Shown: one piece after another, positions 5,868-10,578 of the stretch | Numbering within the stretch: the first letter of the stretch is position 1 | Layout of the letters: every line of letters begins with the position of its first letter | The notes under the pieces: generated by a model | The model's input: the letters and a program-made list of their open reading frames with translations, nothing else | The model's database searches: none | Told to the model about the DNA's origin: nothing | NCBI GenBank assembly: GCA_965365445.1 | Contig: CBDUBS010000125.1 | Location: forward strand, 1 to 10,578 | DNA: 10,578 nucleotides | From: CBDUBS01 sp965365445 | Lineage (GTDB): Bacteria; Bacteroidota; Rhodothermia; Rhodothermales; DASSAV01 | Reading direction: 5' to 3' | Translations under genes and position numbers: made by a program

Positions 5868-6554
5868 TTACACCCCGAACCGGAAGGTGAGCACCGTGGA
5901 GCTCGGAACGGGTTTGCCGCCCCGGTGGGCAGGGCGGAACTTCCACAGGAGTGCGGCGGCCCGGGCGGAGTCCTCGAGGCCGTAGCCCACGGAAGGAACC
6001 GGTTCTTTGGAAGCCAGGCCGTTAGGGATGAGGTAGCGCTCGATGACGCGAGGAGCCGACGCACGGCCCTGCTCGTCAACCGTAACTTCCACGACGATCT
6101 CTGCCTTGATGCGTTTGCGTCGGGCTTCGCGCGTGTATTCCGGCTCCACGAACCGGATCGGGCGCGGCCCGACGAGCGGCGCCTCCGGGGCTTCCGCCGG
6201 CCCGGAGCCGGGGCCGTCGCCGGCGGAGCCGCCGTCGCCCGGGTCGAGGGTAGGCAGGGCGCTCAGCGACAGGTCGAGTTCCTGATACTCCAGCTCCATT
6301 TCATCCGGCACGACCACGGGAGGAGGGGGCGCCGGAGGCGGGGGGCGGCGATCCGACGCCTGGCGGGTGGGGCGGACGTCCTCGATCCGGATGCGCTCCT
6401 GTTCGCCGGCCTCGATGCGCGGAGGGGGCGGCATACCGGAACCGGCCGGCCACCACCGAAACAGCCCGATGAGTACCAGCAGCGCCGCCGCGATGCACGC
6501 TCCCATCCGTTCGGGGTACAGACGCCGGGGGTCGTTGGGGCGGTTGAGCGGCAC
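5868..6554 (-). CDS. TonB-like energy transducer protein
   Basis: A 228-residue inner-membrane protein with TonB architecture. It has a short cytoplasmic N-terminus, one membrane helix (about 18-36, GACIAAALLVLIGLFRWW), a Pro-rich periplasmic spacer (RRPPPPAPPPPVVVP, 69-83), a Gly/Pro/Asp linker (101-131) and a C-terminal TonB domain (132-228). In that domain FVEPEYTREARRKRIKAEIVVEVTVDEQGR and LLWKFRPAHRGGKPV match the family. TonB passes proton-motive energy from ExbB/ExbD to outer-membrane receptors; no exbB, exbD or receptor gene lies in the window. The segment ERYLIPNGLASKEPVPSVGYGL (172-193) looks longer than usual between the strand and the final helix. The start is a GTG at 6554 without SD; Met 17 (6506) is an alternative that would start directly at the membrane helix. 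It is divergent from carA. Confidence 0.88.
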   Translation of the reverse strand: MPLNRPNDPRRLYPERMGACIAAALLVLIGLFRWWPAGSGMPPPPRIEAGEQERIRIEDVRPTRQASDRRPPPPAPPPPVVVPDEMELEYQELDLSLSALPTLDPGDGGSAGDGPGSGPAEAPEAPLVGPRPIRFVEPEYTREARRKRIKAEIVVEVTVDEQGRASAPRVIERYLIPNGLASKEPVPSVGYGLEDSARAAALLWKFRPAHRGGKPVPSSTVLTFRFGV

Positions 6555-6713
6555 GGATCGAAATACGGATTAGGGGCAGGTTAAGCTCCGGTATTGAACA
6601 GAGCGAGCCGCATGAGGTTCGGTAGGCCGCTTCCGGTAAAAAAAGAGCAGGCGGGAGACAGGGCGCTCTTAAAGAACTTAAGTACCGACACGAGCAAGCA
6701 GGCTAAATTTCAT

Positions 6714-6743
6714 TTGATAACATGGCGGCACCCGCCGTATCAT
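6714..6743 (+). promoter_or_regulatory. Promoter candidate for carA
   Basis: TTGATA (6714-6719) and TATCAT (6738-6743), 18 bp apart, each match the sigma-70 -35/-10 consensus at 5 of 6 positions. The same bases also read as a Bacteroidetes-type pair, TTTG (6713-6716), 21 bp, then TATCATTG (one mismatch to TAnnTTTG). Transcription would begin around 6750, giving carA a leader of about 175 nt that contains the terminator hairpin. Confidence 0.5.
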
Positions 6744-6755
6744 TGGAACCCGAAA

Positions 6756-6768
6756 ACGAACGGTTCGT
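6756..6768. repeat. 13-bp palindrome downstream of the carA promoter candidate
   Basis: ACGAAC-G-GTTCGT is a perfect inverted repeat with a one-base centre, located within about 20 bp downstream of the predicted transcription start. It could be a repressor operator or form a small leader hairpin. No copy was noticed elsewhere in the window. Confidence 0.4.
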
Positions 6769-6853
6769 ACTGCCAAAGATACTTTCCAAGCAGCTACCGA
6801 GTGAAATCGAACGTGAGGGGCATCCTACATCGGGCCGAAACGCTTCGCGCATG

Positions 6854-6884
6854 AACCTTCCCACGGTAATGGGAGGGTTTTTTT
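6854..6884 (+). terminator. Intrinsic terminator in the carA leader (attenuator candidate)
   Basis: AACCTTCCCA (6854-6863) pairs with TGGGAGGGTT (6870-6879) in a 10-bp stem with one G-T wobble and a 6-base loop CGGTAA. The T-run covers 6878-6884 (seven T, the first two also pairing). Only the + strand has the T-run. No + strand gene ends upstream: tonB is on the other strand and the last + gene stops at 5819. The hairpin therefore most likely terminates a carA leader transcript or a small RNA. It ends 43 bases before the carA ATG. Confidence 0.75.
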
Positions 6885-6927
6885 GTATACGGCCGGACGG
6901 TTTCCTCTCCGCAAGCCAACCATACAC

Positions 6928-8073
6928 ATGACGTCATCCCAACAAAACGTCTGCAAGCTCGCCCTGGCCGACGGCACGGTCGTGCGGGGCGTATCCATCG
7001 GCCACCGGGGCGAAACGGGCGGCGAGCTGTGTTTCAATACCAGCATGACCGGCTATCAGGAAATCCTGACGGACCCGTCGTACCACGGCCAGATCATGAT
7101 GATGACCTACCCCCATATCGGCAACTACGGGGCGATGGACATCGACATGGAGGCCGCCCGGCCCATGGTCGCCGGTCTGGTCGTCCGCTCCTATGCCAAC
7201 CGCTACTCCAACCTGAACGCCGATGAATCGCTGGAACGCTTCATGGCACGGAACGGGCTGGTAGGCATAACCGGCGTGGATACGCGTACGCTGGTGCGGG
7301 AGGTCCGCTCCCGGGGCGTGATGAACGCCGTTATCTCGTCGGTGGACCTGGACGACGAGAGCCTGGTTGAGAAGGCCCGCAACTGGCCCTCGATGGACGG
7401 GTTGGAACTGGCCTCGCGGGTGACCACGAAGGAAGCGTATGACTACCATACCGGACGCGGGCCGCGTATCGCCGTGTACGACTACGGGGTGAAGTTGAAC
7501 ATCCTGCGGTCGTTCGCCGGGCGGGAATGCACCGTACGGGTCTTTCCGGCCGCCACTCCCCTAGCCGACGTACTCGCCTGGAAGCCGGACGGTCTGTTCT
7601 TCTCCAACGGCCCCGGCGACCCCCGCGCCATGCCGGATGCCGTCGAAACCGCCCGCCGGGCGATGGAAGCCGATCTGCCGCTGTTCGGCATATGCCTGGG
7701 CCACCAGCTGCTCTCGCTGGCGGCGGGGTTTGAAGTGTACAAAATGTACGTCGGGCACCGAGGAGCCAACCACCCGGTGAAGAACCTCGTTACGGGCCAC
7801 GTGGAAGTGACTACACAGAACCACGGATTCGCCGTTCATCCCGAATCGATCAACGAGGCGCAGGCCGAAGTGACCCACGTAAACCTGAACGACCAGACCG
7901 TGGAGGGGCTTCGCTTCAAGAAGTTTTCCGGGTTGTGCGTACAGTACCACCCCGAAGCATCGCCCGGGCCGCACGACAGCCATTACCTGTTCAACGAATT
8001 CCTGCAAGAGATATCCCGCGTGAAGGGGATACCCCTGCACAAAGGGCCCTCCAAGGTCTTTATCGCCGCCTGA
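6928..8073 (+). CDS. carA: Carbamoyl phosphate synthetase small (glutaminase) subunit
   Basis: CarA hydrolyses glutamine and channels ammonia to CarB to make carbamoyl phosphate for pyrimidines and arginine. It has 381 residues, normal for the family. The N-terminal CarA domain is clear (LADGTVVRGVSIG, 13-25; GELCFNTSMTGYQEILTDPSY, 32-52; VGITGVDTRTLVREVRSRG, 112-130). The class I glutamine amidotransferase domain follows, with SNGPGDP (226-232), the nucleophile Cys 256 in FGICLGHQ (253-260), QNHGFAV (297-303) and the catalytic His 341/Glu 343 in QYHPEASPGPHD (339-350). ATG at 6928 is chosen because family similarity starts about 10 residues later; the upstream in-frame TTG at 6883 lies inside the terminator T-run. 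No SD is seen. The start codon overlaps the stop of a leader ORF (ATGA). Confidence 0.97.
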   Translation: MTSSQQNVCKLALADGTVVRGVSIGHRGETGGELCFNTSMTGYQEILTDPSYHGQIMMMTYPHIGNYGAMDIDMEAARPMVAGLVVRSYANRYSNLNADESLERFMARNGLVGITGVDTRTLVREVRSRGVMNAVISSVDLDDESLVEKARNWPSMDGLELASRVTTKEAYDYHTGRGPRIAVYDYGVKLNILRSFAGRECTVRVFPAATPLADVLAWKPDGLFFSNGPGDPRAMPDAVETARRAMEADLPLFGICLGHQLLSLAAGFEVYKMYVGHRGANHPVKNLVTGHVEVTTQNHGFAVHPESINEAQAEVTHVNLNDQTVEGLRFKKFSGLCVQYHPEASPGPHDSHYLFNEFLQEISRVKGIPLHKGPSKVFIAA

Positions 8074-8076
8074 TCC

Positions 8077-8097
8077 GGCAACGGACAGGCAACGGAC
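8077..8097. repeat. Tandem 10-bp direct repeat after carA
   Basis: GGCAACGGAC occurs at 8077-8086 and again at 8088-8097, exact copies with one base between them, so the period is 11 bp (one helical turn). It starts 4 bases after the carA stop codon and ends one base before the terminator stem. It could be a protein-binding site on DNA or on the RNA, or chance slippage. Confidence 0.55.
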
Positions 8098-8098
8098 G

Positions 8099-8131
8099 GG
8101 GGCGGGCTCGGAAAGGCGCCTGCCCCTTTTT
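8099..8131 (+). terminator. Intrinsic terminator between carA and carB
   Basis: GGGGCGGGC (8099-8107) pairs with GCCTGCCCC (8118-8126) as a 9-bp stem with one G-T wobble and a 10-base loop, followed directly by TTTTT (8127-8131). It stands 25 bases after the carA stop and 60 bases before the carB start. A second small hairpin, CCGGTT/AACCGG (8138-8154), follows. No clear promoter was found between the terminator and carB, so carB may depend on read-through. Confidence 0.7.
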
Positions 8132-8191
8132 ATGGCCCCGGTTGCCGAAACCGGACCGACAGGAAACCGCGACCATCCTCACACCGCCGAT

Positions 8192-10578
8192 ATGCCCAAA
8201 CGCACCGACATCAAGAAAATCCTGCTCATCGGGTCCGGCCCGATCGTTATCGGGCAGGCCTGCGAATTCGACTACTCCGGCAGCCAGGCCTCCCGTAGCC
8301 TCCGTAAAGAGGGGTACGAAGTGGTGCTGGTGAATTCCAACCCGGCCACCATCATGACCGACCCCATGACGGCCGACCGGGTGTACCTCGAGGAGTTGAC
8401 GCCGAAGTCCATCAAACGCATCGTGGAGAAGGAGCGGCCGGACGCCGTCCTGCCGACGATGGGCGGCCAGACGGCCCTCAACCTGGCCCAGACCCTGCAC
8501 GACGAAGGGTTCTGGTTGAAAGCCGGGGTGGATGTCATCGGCGTGGACATCGACGCCATCCAGATCACCGAGGACCGGCAGAAGTTCCGCGACCTCATGG
8601 AGCGAATCGGCGTGGGGCAGGCCCGCAGCCGTACGGCCCGCAGCTTGCTGGAAGCCAAGGAGATCACCCAGGAGCTGGGAGGATTGCCGGTGGTCGTCCG
8701 CCCTTCGTTCACCCTGGGAGGCAGCGGAGGCGGCATTATATGGGATGAGCAGGAGTTCGACCGGAAGATCACGCGCGGCCTGGAGATCTCGCCGGTCCAC
8801 CAGATTCTGGTCGAGGAGTGCCTGTTCGGCTGGAAGGAGTACGAGCTGGAACTGCTTCGCGACGCCAACGATAACGTCATCATCGTCTGCTCCATCGAAA
8901 ACATCGACCCGATGGGCGTGCATACCGGCGACTCCGTAACGGTAGCCCCGGCGCAGACCCTTACCGACAAGCAGTACCAGGCCATGCGCGACGCCGCCAT
9001 CCGGATGATGCGTTCCATCGGGACGTTCGCCGGGGGATGCAACGTACAGTTTGCCGTAGAACCGCGCACCGGAGAGATGGTCGCCATCGAGATCAACCCG
9101 CGCGTATCACGGTCCTCGGCGCTGGCCTCGAAAGCGACGGGCTACCCGATTGCCAAAGTGGCCGCCCGGCTGGCGGTAGGCTACACCCTGGACGAGCTGC
9201 CGAACGATGTTACCGGCACCACCAGCGCCTGCTTCGAACCTTCCATCGACTACGTGGTCACCAAAATCCCGCGTTTCAATTTCGACAAGTTCGAGGGGGT
9301 GGATGAGGAGCTGACGACGCAGATGAAGGCGGTCGGAGAGGTCATGGCTATCGGCCGCACCTTCCCCGAGAGCCTGCAAAAAGCCTGGCAGAGCCTGGAG
9401 ATCGGTTACGCCGGCCTCGGCGCCGACCGCGAGGACGCCCCCCGGGAAGAAGTCCGCGACCGGCTCCGCAAACCCTACTGGGACCGCACCCTCCAGATTC
9501 GCAACGCCCTCAAACTGGGCGCCTCGGTTGAGGAGGTATCCGACATTACCAAAGTGGACCCGTGGTTCCTGTACCAGATCCAGGAGATCGTCCAGACGGA
9601 AAAGGAAATCGTCAACCGGTACTCGCTCGACCGCATGGACCGGGACTTCATGCTGCACGTCAAGCAGTACGGCTTCTCCGATCAGCAGATAAGCTACCTG
9701 CTCGGCTCCGGGGCCACCGAGGACGATGTACGGGCCTACCGGAAGTCGCTCGGTGTGGTCCCCACCTACCAGCTGGTAGATACGTGCGCGGGCGAGTTCC
9801 CGGCGCAAACCCCGTATTACTACTCGACCTACGAGACGTCCTGCGAGAGCGAGGTGAGCGACCGGAAGAAGGTGCTCATCCTGGGCAGCGGTCCCAACCG
9901 GATCGGTCAGGGCATCGAGTTCGATTACTCGTGCGTACACGGCGTGCTGGCGGCCAGAGAAGCCGGGTACGAATCCCTCATGGTGAACTGCAACCCGGAG
10001 ACGGTATCCACCGACTTCGACGTGGCGGACAAGCTCTATTTCGAGCCGGTGTTCTGGGAGCGCGTCCATGACGTCGTGGATCTGGAGAAACCGGACGGCG
10101 TCATCGTGCAACTGGGGGGGCAGACGGCGCTCAAGCTGGCCGAGCAATTCAAGAAACACGGCATCCGGATTTTCGGCACCCCATTCGAGATGCTCGACCT
10201 GGCCGAGGACCGGGAGAAGTTTTCCGCCGTCCTGAAAGAGCTCGAGATTCCCTTCCCCCCCTACGGCGTGGCGCATACCTCGCTGGAGGCCCAGGAAGAA
10301 GCCGAGCGCATCGGGTACCCCATCCTGATCCGTCCGAGCTACGTACTCGGCGGCCAGGGTATGCGTATCGCCATCAACCGGAAAGAAGTGGAGCAGTACG
10401 TAAAGCGCATCTGGAAGCTGTTGCCGGGCAACATCATTTTGCTCGACCTCTTCCTGGAGAACGGCATGGAGCTGGATGTGGACGCCGTCCGGGACGCTAC
10501 GGGCGACGTATGGATTGCCGGCATCATGCAGCACATCGAGCCGGCCGGCGTCCACTCCGGCGACTCGACGGCCGTGCT
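8192..10578 (+). CDS. carB: Carbamoyl phosphate synthetase large subunit, 3' end outside window
   Basis: CarB makes carbamoyl phosphate from bicarbonate, ammonia and two ATP. The window holds 795 complete codons of a protein usually near 1070. Both homologous synthetase halves are present. The first starts ILLIGSGPIVIGQACEFDYSG (10-30), with VVVRPSFTLGGSGGG (167-181) and the ATP-grasp ligand block MVAIEINPRVSRSSALASKATG (296-317). The second restarts near residue 557 with KKVLILGSGPNRIGQGIEFDYS and reaches ILIRPSYVLGGQGMRI and the IEPAGVHSGDS region. The end of the second ATP-grasp fold and the allosteric MGS-like domain, where UMP and ornithine bind in E. coli, are beyond the edge. ATG at 8192 fits the family start (MPKRTDIKKILLIG); no SD is visible. 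The frame is intact throughout. Confidence 0.98.
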   Translation, partial: MPKRTDIKKILLIGSGPIVIGQACEFDYSGSQASRSLRKEGYEVVLVNSNPATIMTDPMTADRVYLEELTPKSIKRIVEKERPDAVLPTMGGQTALNLAQTLHDEGFWLKAGVDVIGVDIDAIQITEDRQKFRDLMERIGVGQARSRTARSLLEAKEITQELGGLPVVVRPSFTLGGSGGGIIWDEQEFDRKITRGLEISPVHQILVEECLFGWKEYELELLRDANDNVIIVCSIENIDPMGVHTGDSVTVAPAQTLTDKQYQAMRDAAIRMMRSIGTFAGGCNVQFAVEPRTGEMVAIEINPRVSRSSALASKATGYPIAKVAARLAVGYTLDELPNDVTGTTSACFEPSIDYVVTKIPRFNFDKFEGVDEELTTQMKAVGEVMAIGRTFPESLQKAWQSLEIGYAGLGADREDAPREEVRDRLRKPYWDRTLQIRNALKLGASVEEVSDITKVDPWFLYQIQEIVQTEKEIVNRYSLDRMDRDFMLHVKQYGFSDQQISYLLGSGATEDDVRAYRKSLGVVPTYQLVDTCAGEFPAQTPYYYSTYETSCESEVSDRKKVLILGSGPNRIGQGIEFDYSCVHGVLAAREAGYESLMVNCNPETVSTDFDVADKLYFEPVFWERVHDVVDLEKPDGVIVQLGGQTALKLAEQFKKHGIRIFGTPFEMLDLAEDREKFSAVLKELEIPFPPYGVAHTSLEAQEEAERIGYPILIRPSYVLGGQGMRIAINRKEVEQYVKRIWKLLPGNIILLDLFLENGMELDVDAVRDATGDVWIAGIMQHIEPAGVHSGDSTAV

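Larger units (their letters stand above)
6555..6927. other. 373-bp divergent regulatory region and carA leader
   Basis: This gap separates tonB (-) from carA (+). It holds a sigma-70-like promoter candidate at 6714-6743, a 13-bp palindrome at 6756-6768, a strong + strand intrinsic terminator at 6854-6884, and then 43 bases to the carA ATG. On the tonB side a weak hairpin (AAGAGC/GCTCTT, 6643-6670) is followed on the - strand by a run of T. No tRNA and no recognisable structured RNA were seen. An ORF from 6722 to 6931 crosses the terminator and stops on the carA start codon. Confidence 0.6.

Noticed and set aside
6638..6670. A weak hairpin on the - strand (AAGAGC/GCTCTT with a 16-base loop) followed by a T-run, as a possible attenuator of tonB.
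   Set aside because: The stem has only 6 pairs, two of them A-T overlapping the T-run, and the loop is long. It is too weak to call a terminator.
6590..6884. A known structured RNA (6S, SRP RNA, tRNA or PyrR-type leader) upstream of carA.
   Set aside because: None of their recognisable sequence cores could be found by eye; only the terminator is supported. A covariance-model search (Rfam) would settle it.
6883..6927. An upstream TTG start that would add 15 residues to carA.
   Set aside because: The TTG lies in the terminator T-run, the added residues have no family match, and the ATG at 6928 fits the usual CarA length.

Overview
The window looks like chromosomal DNA of a GC-rich member of the Bacteroidota/Rhodothermota side of the tree, perhaps Rhodothermales. 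This is inference. It rests on about two-thirds GC in the core genes by eye, almost no Shine-Dalgarno sequences before start codons, a Bacteroidetes-type promoter box (TATCTTTG), and gene content: a sulfatase, a DUF4185-like secreted protein, a TonB energy transducer, folK next to a deoxynucleoside kinase, and a small DUF4834-like membrane protein. No species can be named from the sequence alone.

Layout from left to right. (1) Positions 1-2198 hold the 3' part of an S1-family sulfatase (+) and, convergent with only 6 bp between stop codons, a secreted DUF4185-like protein (-). This fits extracellular or periplasmic glycan breakdown. (2) Positions 2326-4284 form a four-gene + strand cluster: a DUF3052-like protein, folK (ATGA overlap with the gene before it), a deoxynucleoside kinase, and a small membrane protein. 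It supplies folate and salvages deoxynucleosides. (3) Positions 4337-5819 are an accessory-looking patch with visibly lower GC around the toxin-antitoxin genes: a Uma2-family PD-(D/E)XK protein (-), a 380 bp non-coding stretch, a RelB/DinJ-type antitoxin with a palindromic operator candidate, and a YafQ-type toxin. The toxin keeps every recognisable catalytic residue, but its reading frame is one base out of register with its only plausible start codon. (4) Positions 5868-6554 encode a TonB-like energy transducer (-). (5) From 6555 to the end is a divergent regulatory region followed by carA and the first three quarters of carB, the two subunits of carbamoyl phosphate synthetase for pyrimidine and arginine synthesis.

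The most notable signals are regulatory. A strong intrinsic terminator stands in the 5' leader of carA, where no upstream + strand gene needs one. A second intrinsic terminator lies between carA and carB, just after an exact 10-bp direct repeat with an 11-bp period. Together they suggest transcription attenuation of carbamoyl phosphate synthesis at two points. An in-frame leader ORF reads through the first hairpin and stops on the carA start codon (ATGA). The second standout is the frame-disrupted YafQ toxin. No wholly new multi-gene system is evident; most genes belong to recognisable families.
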